Below are positions 1 through 14,200 of a stretch of DNA of 64,000 nt, in pieces (position 1 is the stretch's first letter; every line of letters starts with the position of its first letter). The DNA is from Penelope pileata. Lineage: Eukaryota; Chordata; Aves; Galliformes; Cracidae. The notes beneath the pieces were generated by a model. The model was not told the DNA's origin. It ran no database searches and saw only the letters and a program-made list of their open reading frames with translations. Location of the stretch: the NCBI GenBank assembly GCA_013396635.1, contig WBMW01003129.1, forward strand, positions 720,743-784,742, written 5' to 3'. Made by a program: the position numbers and the translations under genes.

Positions 1-3000
1 GTCTGCTGAACATCTTGGAATTTTTTTTGGTGGTGGGATATTTTCAGCTTTCCTTTGGGACCCACTATATGTTAATGATATTATTTAATCTTGAATCTCT
101 TTAAGACCTAGCAGTACTAGTTTCAGAGCCCTCGGTATTGCATGTGGGTGCGGACCTGGAACAGAAAACCTCAAAACAGATCCAGACAGGAGAAAACTCA
201 TGTGAAAGACAGCTGAAAGGATGGATGTTACCTTTAAATGTGACATGAAAGTGAGAGGAATATGAATTAATACATTTATATAGCGTCCCTTTTTTTTGAC
301 CATCCACTTCACATAGAGTGCTACTAAAATGCAGCAATATCTGATGTAGTGCGTTTAGATACAATTCTTTTGCCAGAAACACCAGGAAGCAATTTTTTTC
401 CCAACAGGGCAGCATTAAGAAGCATTTATAATCGCATGGAGCAAATAGGACCTCAGCTTTTAAGCTCTGCTTTGAAGGATCCAGCACGTTTCCTTTGAGT
501 CAAGAGCATATGCAGAAATACATTACATTTAAGTACTTCTTCGAGCTATATTGCTGTATGATTTGCACCATCTGATTTTCAGACTTGTTCCATAAGTCTC
601 ACCATCGAATGGGAAAAGAAGGGCAAACGTTGCAGCAAATAAAAGGAACATGTGTTTTCTAAGTCTTTAATGGCTGGAGATGCTTAAAGAGCAGCTTTCA
701 TCTTCACTCCCACTTTGAGGGTTTATCATACTTGCATTTCCATGATGATTTTTTTTGCTGAACAGTCAGGATATTGTTGCACAGGAGACAAAAAAATATG
801 TAAGCGCGAAACCACAAAGAGTACAGTTGTGTTAGAACAATGTAACTGAGGACCCAGCTGCTAGTAAAGGTTAATATAGTGTTACTCACTATGGATGGCC
901 CCTCTTTTGTATTATATGGGTTAGTCAGCAGTAAATGTATTTGGGATATTAGGCCTTCTGCAATCTTTTTTTTTCCCCCCCCCCAAATAAAGGCAGCCCT
1001 ACACCTCTTAAAAGTCCCCTTTTTGTTTTTTCTTTTCATTTTCTTCTCAGTAGCCTTTATTGCATCAGCAATCCATCCAGGAGTTTCCACAGAATACCAA
1101 TCATGCTTGCTTTAGGAGAAATCACTTCTGTATCATATATGGTCAAAATAATTTGCTCTCAAGGCTAAGCTATCACCTCACTGTTAATCAGTTAAGTAAT
1201 ACTCCTTTTTATTAATCCCTCCATAAAGATCTTCAAACTGTCAGCTAAAGAGTTTCACCTTGTTATCGAGGCTGAAAAAAGATTAAATAACTGAACTCTT
1301 ATCTATTTTCAGTTTCTTCAAGCAGGGATTATGGTAGGGGTTCATCTGTACGTTTGTCCTCCAGTAGATAGCCTTTGTTTTCTCTAGAAAGCCCTGTGCA
1401 GCAACAAGAAAGTGTTCTTTTTCTTTCCTCAACAAGAGGCACTCTTTTGTCTCATTTCTTACATTTCCCTGATTACCATAATATATGCATACCATCAGTG
1501 TTAGGACATAATGCTGAAGAATTTAGGGCATTTCCTTGAACCTTCCTCTAGAAAAATATTCTTAATTTGTGGTTCATGGTAGATGATCTATGAAAGTGTA
1601 TTAAACTGTGAAATAGATGTCATTTGAAGTTAAACTTTGACAAAAATGCATGATGTCCATGTGAAATTTTCTGGATTAATGGACATATGAAGAGTTTAGA
1701 ACTTGCTTTGCTGAAAGTTAAAGAATGCCCAAGAATTTTTATTTATTTTTTAATGAATGTTTGTGTTCTTATTTTAAACTGTATGGGAAGTATAGAGAAA
1801 AATAACTTATTCTCTTTTTTTTGAGGGTTGAGGGAGGGCCACACTGTTCATTAGAGAAGTGAAGAGTTAAAATCAAGAGTGAAGTTACAGAACCTTGGCC
1901 AAAAGCATACGCTTAGAAGGGGTATTTGGATGCCTTGTTGTTTCAAGCTTCTCCTAGTGCATTCATTCTGGTTTGCATTCAGACCAGTTCTGTAGTGGTA
2001 GTCATTTATAATCATTAATCTAGCTCATTGATATTGTAATGGGCTGCAGACATTCTCTGTGGAGCTTACATGCTCCACTGCATTTCCTTCTAAATAACTA
2101 ATGATGACTTCTTCAGTCTTGTCATTAACCAGATTACCTTCCTGCAACTGCTTCTCGAATTGACTTGTTTGGTTTCAGGTTCATTTTCTTCCTATTTTTT
2201 TACACTCATAAAAGTGATTTAGTTTCAGAGTGTTTGAGAGCATTTTACGTGACTGAAAAACATTGTGACACCAGGGGTTCATATACTGCAATGCTTGTTT
2301 TTGTGAATAAAGACTATAACTGTTGACCCAGAGGCTTCTTAAAAATGCCCTTTCCTTTCACGTAGGTTTCCTCAGCATTATAATTTGCAAAAGAGAATTG
2401 GAGAAGGTTAGTCAATGGTCCGAGTGGTTGGGATTGTACTGCACAGTTTGTGGAAAACCCATATATAAATATACTTTGCAGTACAGTCAAAGAATGGCCA
2501 GGACTATGAATGGCTTTCAGTTCTTGGAAGATTCGTGTTTAAGTCAAGCTATTGGCCCAGGTGAACACAAGCTTACAGAGAAAGATGTGCTGGACTGTTC
2601 AGTGCATTGTGGATCTCAACTAGCTTCAACCACAATGAGCCTACTGCTTTGCATAATGGCATACTAAATTATGCTGAAATGTTTTGTCAGTCTTCCATGG
2701 GGTGTTTGTAGCAACAGCATTGTTCTTTGAAAGCCTCTTCTGAAACAGTAGTTACAGGTTCAAAACATTTTAGTTTTGTTCATTGTTCAGGGAAAATTGT
2801 TGACTTTAAAAAGTCAACAAAAAGCACTTTATGCGCCATGTTGAAGTCTGAAACACTTGGGAGATTCAAGGTATTTGAAATAGGTGATTCTGTTGGAACT
2901 GGTCCACCAGAACCTTCGATTGATGTTTCCTGAAAAGGTCAGGAACCTCTTTGACCTGAGATTGCTCCAGCAGTCTGCAGCATTTCCAGAGTTCATTGTA

Positions 3001-6000
3001 TGTCCTTTCTCTCCTCTTTAACCTCGACCTCCTTTTCATTCTAGGCCAATGTCATAGCTTTTCTTCTGCTCCCAGACCCACTGTGCATGACGCATATGAG
3101 TCGTGTGCCAGCTAACTGTGCTTCTTAAGCTCCCAAAGCTGAGAGGAAACACCAAGCAGTAACTGAAGGCTGTGTGCCTCTCCTTGGCCATAGTCCCGTT
3201 ACTGACACTAGACCTAGTATGGATTTGAGCGGGGAGGCATTGCACGTAAGGTCCTGTATTGCATGAGATGCAGCTGCATACCACCTGCCCGCATACTCTG
3301 CCCTTCTCGTGATGTGTAGCTATGAATTCTTCAGTTGTTTTGAAGATCTTAAGCTTAATGACAACTTGTTTTCTTGAATAGAGCCTGATCCACATCTTGC
3401 CTAAAGATTACTGATGCTGTTTGAGAGCTTGGGGAAATGTTGATGGTCCCCTCCAGTGAAGTGTTGCCGACATTCCTGTACTTCTCTATTAAGATTGCTG
3501 TGGGTCCCGTTTCAAGTGGTTGAGCAGTCTGCCCCCCAGATGGCCAGCACTCCTGCGGGAATGTTTGCTCCGTATTGTTTACATGACCACTTAGCTCTGG
3601 CATTGGATTGATTATTTTCTCAATCAGAGGCTGAAAGCTCCTAAAAGTGAGGAAAATCGACTGTTGAACAAGGTAGAAGCACTTGGAAGATCTGTTAGTT
3701 GCATCTTCAATGATGTGACAGTGAAAGGAAAAAGATGGTTTCATAGACAACACATCTTTTCAGCTGTAAATTAATCTCACTCTGAAATTGTATTTTATTC
3801 CTGGTTCTCCATTTTGTCTGGTCTTAAGAGCCAATCTTGGTTTGGTTTGGTTTTGCATATATTTGGTAGATTAAAGCACCTCTTATTATCTAATGTTTTT
3901 TCCCTTGTTTAGGTACTTACAGACTGAGGGGTGATTTCTGATGGCTTATTGTTACCCAAGAATATGCAGCATATTTGTTATCACACTTCAGATGTTAGGG
4001 CATTCTTAACATTTCTTACTTTGATTTTTTAATGTATCTAAAACATGATGGAAAGTCATACATTTTCATACTGTAGTCCACCAAAGCAGCCTCTTCATTT
4101 GCTTCAGGCTGATGTCCTTTGGAGAAGGCTAAATCTCCTTTTGGATCATGCTCACAGAGCTGAGCATATCTTTAGGATTTTATATGCTTCTGAATATACA
4201 CAGAATTATCTTTGCAAATATTAAAGAAGGCTGCATGGAGAAAATTGAGTGTCTATGTAGCAAACAGTTTTATCTACTACTTGGTTGCTTTAGTCAGTAA
4301 TGTACTGAGAGATTTAAACTAGGTTATTTTTGTTTATCATCTTCTGTCTTAGGGATTGTTGAGCCTGGAGAGGAAAAGGCTTCAGGGTGACCTCATTGTG
4401 GCCTTTCAGTATTAAAGGGAGCTTATTAAAAAGATGGAGAGTGATTTTTTACGTGGTCTGATAATGACAGGACAAGGGGAAATGGTTTTAAACTGAAAGG
4501 GGAAATTTAGGTTAGATATTAGGAGGAAATTCTTTACTCAGAGGGTGGTGAGGCACTGGAACAGGTTGCCCAGAGAAGCTGTGGATGCCCCATCCCTTGA
4601 GACATTCAAGATCAGGTTGGGTGGGGCCCTGAGCAACCTGATATAGTGAGAGGTGTCCATGGCAGGGGGGTTGGAACTAGATGGTCTTCAAGGCCTCTTC
4701 CAACCCAAGCCATTCTATGATGATCTTCTTCTACATCTGAAAATACTGCTGGAAGTTGTGGTTACTTCTTTCTTACTGTTTGTTCTTGCACTTTAGGAAC
4801 TCTGAATTCTTTAAAATCCAACTTCATCCAAAGTCCCATCCTGCACTTAGAAGAAGAAATAAAAGAGTTAACATTGTTGTTAGTGTTTCATTAGATTTTA
4901 GTGTCCAGATTCCCAAATAGGTGGAAAGTTGATACTTGAGTCATGTTTCAGGCTGTCTGTGGATTGAGGAATACCACACTGATGATGGTTAAACTCTTCC
5001 AGTATTGGAATGTTGTCTTTACGACCATGAGAGCTGAGAACTTTTTTTGTTTCTAATAAAGTCTAAATTCTTCAATTTCTGGATGTGTCATGCTAGCCAC
5101 ATAGGCCGCATGACAGCCTTGGACTGCACCTTTGGCACCACTCATCCTGCCCTTAGTAACACTCACTCTAAGCTGAAGTAACACTGCCACATTAAATGTT
5201 TTGTACTGCAGGATAATTATGGGGACTTTGAAAGCAACTAGAGGATGATTGAAAGTTTGCGTAAACAGCAAGATTCTGGATTTTGGAGATAGAATTGGAG
5301 GAGTTCTGTACACATTCATGCTTTGTTTTTGTTAATCTGGCAAGTGGCTTATTGATGAAATAGCTCAAGGCCAAGGGGCAAAAATAATCACACCATCTAG
5401 AGGTTTTTATTTTTAAAAAAATCTTTAGCTCACTCAAAACGTGGCGCTGCTGGATCTTTGCCCGTAATAAGCCAGTGTTTCAGTGAGTTTACTGTTCATA
5501 TGAACTGCCCCGATTCCCTTCAAAACTCATGTTTTTATTCTTTACATCAACAGCAGATGAATCTTTTCCTTCTTATTTGAGTGCCTTAAAACTAGCTTTC
5601 TGCTCAGCCACAGTGTTAATCCTCTCTTAACGGTTCTCTTTCAGCACTACCCCAACAAATCTTTCTAGGTCAGTCTGCTTTAGCTCTCCACTATATTTGT
5701 CCTGAGTCCAGGCACGAAATCTGAGTCTTACTAAATCTCTGTCACTCTTTTCTTCTTTTTCATATCCTAAGCTGAGCCTTTCTACCTGTTGTCATATGCA
5801 TAGATTCATTTTCCTAGAGTTCCTGTTTTTCTATTTGTTATTAGTGCCAGATGTATGGAGAGGTGAGGAAATGAGGCTATCAGTATCTTGTGGGTGAGAT
5901 GTGCAAAGCACAGCCTCTTAGATGAGAGTTGCAAAGTTGTGGTATTATCAATGCATGTGCTTTGTTTTGTTTTGTAAAATTGTAAATCCTGTAGGCAGCA

Positions 6001-9000
6001 CAAGAACATCTAGACTTCTATTTTTAGAGGCTTTTTAAAATTTGTTTTTGTTATGTATTTAGAGAGAAGCCTGTACATATATAGAGAGAATCGTAAGGAT
6101 GTGATACTTATGTGTACCAGAAACCTTAAAGATCTAAAGGCCAGGAAAGACTCTCTCAACATTTTAAAATACGTTTTATGATTTATTAGGCTGTTCTCTG
6201 CTATATTTCTAGGAGGCTGATTTACAGTGACTATGACTTTATGACTCTTGGATGACTTCATGGCTGCGGTAGAAAAACAATCTGTGGAAATTTTGTGTCC
6301 TACCATAAGCCAAAGTGGAAAGCTACATTGCCCAGGGCTGCAGCCTCCTTGGATAGCTGTATATATAAGATGATGGGAATAAGGAACTTAAATTTATATT
6401 CATGAAGGCAATCCTGTTTCTGGGGAGTTACTAATGTGACTTTTTGGGTCAGATTTCATACACCGACTGCAATAAATATTCTCCTACTGCTTTCGGCATA
6501 TTTATAGCTGTCATAGGTTGTGACAGCACTGTAGATAGCTACTTCTTGTGCTGAAGGCAGCCTAGATAGCAGCAATGACTGTAATTCAGGCTAAGTCCTA
6601 AATATTTATTGGCTTCCTGTGTAGATTTTACAGCCTTCGCTGAGCTCCAGGCTTCCGTGGCTAGGCTGCTGTCAGCGTGAAAGACAGCTGGTTTAAAGAT
6701 AGCTCAGGTGTGTCTGCACTGCACTTCATTCAGGACACCAATAGCAGGCTAAACACATCATTTAGCATTCCTAGAGTTAGCATCACTTTGCATTAAGTGC
6801 CACCTGTCAGCTACACACAAACAGGAAACAAAGGTGGTAAAAAGAGTCTAGGTTTTAAAAGGCAGGGAAATACAAAGCAGCTGCCTTCGTATTTCTCAAT
6901 GTCGGCCTTTTTATCCAGAAAGTGGTGTTTATTTTCCAAGACTATGCCACATGGATGAACATCCTTCTCCACTGTCTCTCTGAAATGTGAGGCTGAGTCT
7001 CCCCTGGTGTTAAGAGGCAATAAGCTAATCACAGACAGTGAGATCTGGTGGAGAACAGTCTGGATTTTGCTAGCATCCCAGTAGCAGCAGCAGTACAGGC
7101 TGAGCAGCAGGAGTTTGAAGACCAGTACACCAAAAATTGTGAATAAGCAGTTAAAGGGCTTCCTCTGCAACTTTGACCATACCAATTTACTTTGCTTTTT
7201 CTATTAAGCCTCCTGACTCCTTCTTAGTGGACTGCTGTTTTAGAATCACTGCAATTTGTTGATTAGCAATTTTGCCGTAGAGTAGGAAAGTGTTATTTTT
7301 AGCTGTAAATGAACATGGTTAACATGCAGATTGCAATCAGTCTCTCCATTCTTAAGCACATGGTATGATCAAATTCCACTGCAAAAGCATGGTAGAGTGC
7401 ATATAGCTCTCTGCCCTATGCTATGGGATTCGATTTAAACTCTGTGATTTGCTTCATTTGTTACTGGAACTTGAGATACAGTAATTTGTGGTAGCAACCA
7501 AAGTAGCAGTTGTGGATTCCAGTTTTCACTCATTCTGACTGATACCTTCTTTTCTTTCTTTCTTCATCGTGCAGCATTGAACGCTATTTACTCAGCTGTG
7601 GCCTGGAGACAGGAAGGAGCAATGTGGTCATGCACCAAAACTGCCCTTGTTTATTCCAAGCAGCTCTTGGCAGGCAATATGGTGCATGGGCAAGTGTAAT
7701 TTTCTGCATGGTCTTCACTGACCTTGCCGTAGGGAACAGGAAAATAGTGATCACAGCAAGATGTAGACACCTCCTAAGGTCTGCAGTGATCCCCCTTCCT
7801 GTGTAATGGGTACCCAACCATAGTCTGAGAAATTGATGTGATTTACTGGTCAGATGCCTGGGGTGTCTACAGGCTGAGTTGTGTTATGGTCTAAAAGCCT
7901 GCATGCTTTGATGACTCATTTAAGGGTGCCTTCTATCCAGGCATAAGCAGTAAGAAGAAAAGAGTAAAGAACAAGCTTCTTCATTTACAGAAGGAAGGTC
8001 TCTATACTCCTTCAGCTTTGTGTGCTTTTCCCATCTAAACAGACCACTTGCTCAAAGACCAAAACTGTAGTTAATTCTTCACTTGTACTGAGAATAAACA
8101 TCACCTTCTGATGTGCTGGCTGGAGAGGATCTCTGCCACCCTTTCCCAGAGTCCTTTTGAGCAGACTTCTGCTTTTACTTCATGTTGCTTTGTAGCTTTC
8201 TGATGGAGGAATAAGGATGATGCTGTAACTCAGTACTAAGAGGTAGGAGAAAAAGACAACGTAAGTGATTATTAAGTTTTAAAAATACATTAATTGCAAG
8301 AAGTGAGAGCTCTCTATGCCTCAAAACTAATACTTGCTTAGGGCTCAGTTGCCCTTTTTAAGTTGCTTTTGACTGAACAACTTTCACAGGAAAGCCCAGC
8401 TTCCTCAGGAAACCTCCTCCTACCTTTGCACCTTCAACTTCAGAAGGAGAAAGAAAAAGCTAAGATTCAGAATTCTGTGGGAGGATTATCTTCACAGAAC
8501 TTGTCTTTTCTGAATGCATGGGGGATACTTTGTACACTGCTTGCCACCACACTGTGGAAGTTTTAAGGGGAACAAAGCAGAGCAACAGATATGACTGGGC
8601 TTGGGTGTAGGAAGTAAAATAAACAGATTTAACTTGAAATCAGTATAGTTGTCAGTTAAATAGACTGAATCAGATACAGCATGAAAAAAAAAAAGATTGT
8701 TTTATTGGCATGCTGGCAAATGAATGGAAAAAATAATGGAGAGCCAGAGGTGCAAGGATGCAAAAACAGGAATTTGAACTCAAGCAAACCAGAAATGTAA
8801 CCTGAGCATTAGGCAAAGCTCCCAAATGTTGTGACTCCATGAAGACCTACATGTAAACTTTTTAGATAAAGATCAGGATTTTAATACCCACCACAATTCA
8901 GAGCTAGATTTAGAAACCCTTGAAGAGTAGCTGTCAGAGGCCCATACCATACTCTTCAACACACTTTCTCAAAGTGTGTGTTCCAGAAGAGCCTTTTTAT

Positions 9001-11198
9001 GCCCAGATACTAACCTGCTCCCTGCTGAGCTAGATGAAGGTGATTTCATGAAGCTTGCATGTACTTTAAATGATCAAATTGCGTCTTTAAGAGCTTAGGA
9101 CCAAAATCTCTATTGCTATAAATGAATGTCAACCTAACAAAATAACAGCAAAGAATTTTTTTCCCCTCTCTATATAACTGAAAAATAGCAACTTCCTGCT
9201 AATGATAAGTGAGACCCTTTCAATAATATCTTGTAGTGGTTATACATAAAACCTGATGGTACTTTCCTTGATGACATTCAAGAAATCGATTAGCTACTAT
9301 TACAAGAGAAAATCCCACCGTTCCACTGAACACTATCATTAATCCAAGCTAAGATATAAGCTTGGGTTATAAGCTGAAGGACCAAGTATCTGCAGTGGAG
9401 ATAAGCCTCTGAATTGTATTTTAGTAAGAAATCACAATTAAAAAGTTACAGTGCCCTCTGTATTCTCCAAGATATCTGGCATTTCAGTGCCATCCGAAAT
9501 TTGAATGCAGTTCAGCATTCATATCTGAGGAGAGATATTCTTACATATTTATCCCTGTAGTAGAATAGGCTGCACAAATCCCTGCAATGGTTTTGTAGAC
9601 TTGCACAGGCTGGGACTCCCTTGTATTATTTCAGATTTCTGACTGCAGAGTTGGCTTTTCCAGACTGAACAACATTTTTCTAATTATTATTCAAAATAAC
9701 CTTTCTGTAGCATTACTCTAAATCAAAGATGCTTCATCAGACAGAAAATCCCCCGGAAAGCAGTGCAAAGTATAGAACTCAAGACAGTGTCTATAATGGA
9801 TGTTAAAGAGTCTGATGACTGTTTTTCTGCTACAGAGTTTTCTGAACAGAAAAATATTAGCTCTTTCCCCTCTTTCCTCCACTTCTCTTGCTAATAATGT
9901 AGGTAAAGCCTGTAACCTGGTTTTGATGACAGTGATCCTGCAATTTTTCTGTAGTCAGCATTGAAAATATTACTTTGGCTGGGTTGGACGTTGCAATGAA
10001 ATGTCCTTTGATACTGCATACCTGGCTCTTGAAATGTCTGACAGAGGTGTAGCATTTTCCCTTTTGTTTAGTTTTGTGGAGCTATCTGGCTTTGAGATAG
10101 GAAGAAGTTGTGGCTACTGGCTAACACCTGAGATAGGTGACATTTGGTTGATTATTTGGGAGGGAGTTTAGGGGCTGTGGAAGGTTAAGATGTGTCTCTG
10201 GTAACAGAACTAATGTTCTGTACCTCAGTCCTAATGCCTGTGCCCTCTGGATTCCCTCCCTGACTACTGTTTGGCTCTACTTCCACTCCTGGCTCTTTCT
10301 TCCATACTTTGCATTTTTCTGTATATAGAAGTACTGCAAAATTGCTGCTGTTCAGCTAGTCTTCTCCATAACTCCAGTCCACAGGCTTTTGGATCACAAA
10401 CATACAATCATGTAGGGCTTTTTGACATCAATATATTTCCATTCCCTTGGGAGCCTGTAAACTTCCATAAGATTCACCTCTATGACTCCTTTTGCTGAAC
10501 CACAGAGGCCTTTCTTGACCAGTCTTTCACAAAGCAGCTCCCTAAAACATAAATCATTTGATTGCTTTTGTTGTGTTTTTTGGATCTTAGTTCTGTGCTT
10601 CCTATAATACAGCGACCAGATTTGTACATATTATTCTAAAAGAGACCATCCAGCTGCCTTACCGAATGCCAAAGTAATAACGTCTGTGGTTTATACTCTG
10701 TTGCCTTCCATATACAGCCCAAAACCCTTGTTTGCCTTTGTTACTGTTGCCAGATGTTCTGTGGATGATTTTCAGGCTTATTGTGGTGAATGTCACCATG
10801 CCAGTGAATTTCAGCAAATTTAAGCAACTTTGAAATGATTCTTTTTTCCACATTCAAGTCAAACCAAACTGTGTTGTCACTTGAAACTGCCTTGTTTTGG
10901 TTACCTCTTTTTCACACTGAATCACCACTACCTGTTACCAGTTTCTCTGAGGGAATTTCTTTAGTAGCATTCATCTTTATCAGGTCTCTTTCTGGTTGTC
11001 TGGTTCACTCAAAACTCCCATCTGCAGAGTCCAGCTCTGGGTGTCTAGGAAATAGGGAAGCAGTTTTAGTGTTGTGAAGTACTCAGTCTGCTTAACTGAG
11101 GGTTGAAGAGAGCATGAGTTTTTTTTGTAGAGATGAAGCATGGGGAGAGATCAACCTGTAAAATGAATTGTGATGTTCTCACCTCTCTTTTCCTGCAG
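1..11198 (+). other. Intron of CSTPP1 (3' part), no coding exon found
   Basis: This stretch precedes the first recognisable CSTPP1 exon. I looked for the preceding exon, which in human ends just before the DLLT-EYH segment, and did not see it, so the intron begins before the window. It contains one CR1 element (4351-4725) and a cluster of long overlapping ORFs at about 2.3-3.8 kb, discussed under findings. The rest is AT-rich and has no supported feature. Confidence 0.7.
4351..4725 (+). repeat. CR1 LINE fragment (3' end), plus orientation
   Basis: The text runs from the diagnostic block 'gagcctggagaggaaaaggc' through 'ttaggaggaaattcttta' and 'actggaacaggttgcccaga' to 'ttccaacccaagccattcta', which is the conserved 3' part of avian CR1. 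It ends in the short ATTCTATGAT terminal repeat at about 4711-4720. It is a 5'-truncated, non-coding copy in a CSTPP1 intron. Confidence 0.93.
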
Positions 11199-11283
11199 AT
11201 TTGCTGACAGCCCAGGAATACCACTGCCTGCTGCAGCTGCTGTGCCCTGACTTCCCAATTGAACTCACTCAGAAAGCAGCAAG
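11199..11283 (+). CDS. CSTPP1: CSTPP1 exon a (first in window)
   Basis: It follows the acceptor ttttcctgcag and ends before gtgggt. It enters with two bases of a split Asp codon (G|AT) and reads LLTAQEYHCLLQLLCPDF, then ends with AG of a split Arg codon. The length is 85 nt. Confidence 0.95.
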
Positions 11284-14200
11284 GTGGGTTCTCCTCTACT
11301 CTCTTAAAGCAAGATCAATCCTACACGTGTGGACTTCGGAACTAGATCTGTGGGTAAAGATATGGACAGGGACCTTCAGCTTTTAAGATTCTGGTGAAAA
11401 GGGATATCATGATTTAGGGTTTAAAACAGAGTGATTTTTCTAGAAAAGAGTGTATGTTTAAGGTATACAAGGACTGAAATATGAGTGCAGAATGCTGCTG
11501 TTGGCTCTAAGTTCAGAAGGTGAGTTGCATATGAAGGAATGTTAGCCAATATGTTTTTAACTGATATCATTTTAAACTATTTAAAATGATGTTTATCATC
11601 TTTAAAATGTGTTACCCCTCCACACCAGCTTCCTATGGTTGATCACATTTAAAAGGTACTAAGTTCTGAAGGACTGTTAATGCTTTAAAGTACTTTAGCT
11701 AAGAACATGGTAGCTAATCTGTTTGAAATTTTATTTTTATCTAGACAAGGCCTAAAGTAGAGAGATGGCTCAGGGCGCTGATAATGTGTTATGGAGCTTT
11801 TTTACTGATAGTGCTTGCTGGTTCCAGTCCAGCTCAAGCAGTTGATTAACTGTCTGATAGTGAAAATGTAATAAGGTATATGCATCTGTTGGGGTAGGGG
11901 GTCAGTTCAGATCTCAGTAGGAGTATGCACACATATATAAACACAGCAAGATTACAGAATAAATACTTTAATTCCTGGCTATCTCAGTAGGAGGGGCATG
12001 GGAATTAAAGGTTTTTAATGGACATAGATATAACGCTGGAAACAGAATCCAGGCACATGATCGGGATATTAGCTGCTGCTGTGTTGTTCATGGCCTGAAT
12101 AATGAAGAGGTCCTCATTTTCTGTTTTTCATTTTATCTTTCCTCAGCATCAGAGTCCCTTGAAAATTACATTAAGAAAGTAGAATGAAAAAGTGTTATCC
12201 TTCTGCTAGTACTTCCACTTGACTGACTGTGAATTCTTCCCTGGCACATATGTCCAGCTATCTGAATTGAACAGCAGTTAAATACTGCTAAAAGATGAGC
12301 TCTGTTATTCCCTCTAGCTCATCAGTGGGCCTTTTGGGCTCCATAAAGTACAGTTGCTTGGCCTCCAATGCCAGACTGGGAAAGAATGCTAACCCTGTAG
12401 CAGGAATATATCTGCTGCTTCCTTTCATGGAGGTACAACAGCACCAGTCCCATGTGCGGGTGTGCATTTCATAGAGTTCCAGCTGAGCTGAGGAGGAATT
12501 TGTGATGGTGTATGAAAGGAGACTTCAGCATATCTACACATGTTATGATGTTTGTGTCAAGGAATTTAATCCACAAGGCTGTTGTAAACTAGAGGCCCCA
12601 TTCAGGGGCCTGCTGCGCTGTTGTGTGCGTGCCTTAGAGACAGGCGAGCAGTCTTTGGGAGCAGGTGTTAGAGAGAAATGAAATCTCTGTCAGATACACC
12701 CCGGCTCAGGTGGGGATGACCTCACTCTTGCTCCTGACTGGCTAAAGATTTACTTAAAACGTTGCTATTACTCTCTTAGAAGATAATTCAGTTGAGCAAT
12801 TGTAATAAAACTTGCCATACTTCTGAACCGTCTTCCTCTTTGCTTCCACTTGCTGCTCTCTCCCTTTTCCATTTTCACGTCCCATCCTGCTGCTTATTCT
12901 AGTTCCCACTTCCTATTGTCCTTCTTGGTTCTGCCCATCAGAAAGGTGAACCCTGCGGGCTGTCTTCTGGTACTGGTTGTTTGAGTCCTCACAGAGTGGG
13001 AATGGCATGCACAGACCACCTGACATTGTTCCTCCTTCAGTCTGCATGCCCCCAGCAGTTTTGTTGCTAATTTGCCTTGGGAAAGGAATTGAAGTGTGGC
13101 AGGAGTAGCTGCGGCGTTCAGTGATACAGCCAGGACCTGTGTAATTATTGGCGCTCCTGGGAAGGGAGTCGTTGTTGTAGTCTCAGTGCTGCATGACTAA
13201 GATGATCCCACAGCACGGTGCACTCCACTTGTCCAGAAGCTGTTGCTATGCACTGATAACAAACACTGGAAGGGAGTAAGACCAGGAAATATCAGAGCAG
13301 AAGGACAGAGGCTACAACAATATAGGATTTATTAGCATGACACCAGAGACCTCCATTTTTCTGTTCCTGGTTCCACACAAATGCAGAGGTCATACTGCTA
13401 AAAAAAACAGGCCGTATGTGTCTGTGAGATTTCTTGAACATTTTTTTCTTCAAAGGGCCATAGGCATTAGCAGATTTTAATCTACAGAGATTCCTTTGAT
13501 CTTCAGAGGCACCTTCTGGCTTTCTAAATCGTGACATTGCAGAAGGATGGAGAAGGAAGGGATTTCTCTTGTTTGGTGCTGGGATCTCAGGACCTTGCCT
13601 GAGTACTGACTTAGCTCTTGTAACAGAAACACCAGGATCTCACTGCCTGCATTGGAGTGGTGTGAGCTGGGTAGTTCACAGGTCCTGCACTGTTTTATGC
13701 AGTATGGGAGCTTGTGTTGCACTGGTCGATGCTAATGGGAATGAGTCTTGGGGGTTTGTACTTCTGTTGCTGAAAGATTGCCTGAGAGTGCAGGTCTTGC
13801 CCTTTTGTGTGTTCCATTTGTTTTTGCCACCATGTATCAATAAACAAACCAAGTCCCTGAAGGCTCATTTGAGCCAGCCTGGCCTTAAGACGCATAGGGT
13901 CAGTTAGCCCTTAATGGTAGCCGGGAACAGTAAAAGTCCTTTGCCTGGTCAACTTGCCTGGTCTAGAGTTTGTCCTGGGGACATCCTGTCTAGTCTGGGT
14001 TTCTGAGACGTTAGCCGCAGTCAGCAGATCATAAAGTTTCCTCGCTGGCGCAACAGCAAGGCTTTCCTGCAAGCCAAACCCACTTGATCCCTGAAAGACC
14101 ACTACACCCTTACCAGAATCCCTCAAGTGTAGGCATCTTTCTTCAGTCCTTTACAGAGTTTCTCCTTGATTTCCATTATTCATTGAGTGCCATCTACTAA

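Noticed and set aside
12600..12850. Possible LTR-like stretch with AATAAA
   Set aside because: A single hexamer and GC-rich flank are not enough; no paired LTR, primer-binding site or retroviral coding sequence was seen.
13569..13907. 112-codon plus-strand ORF in a CSTPP1 intron
   Set aside because: It starts at a non-ATG codon, overlaps two antisense ORFs and has no family match.
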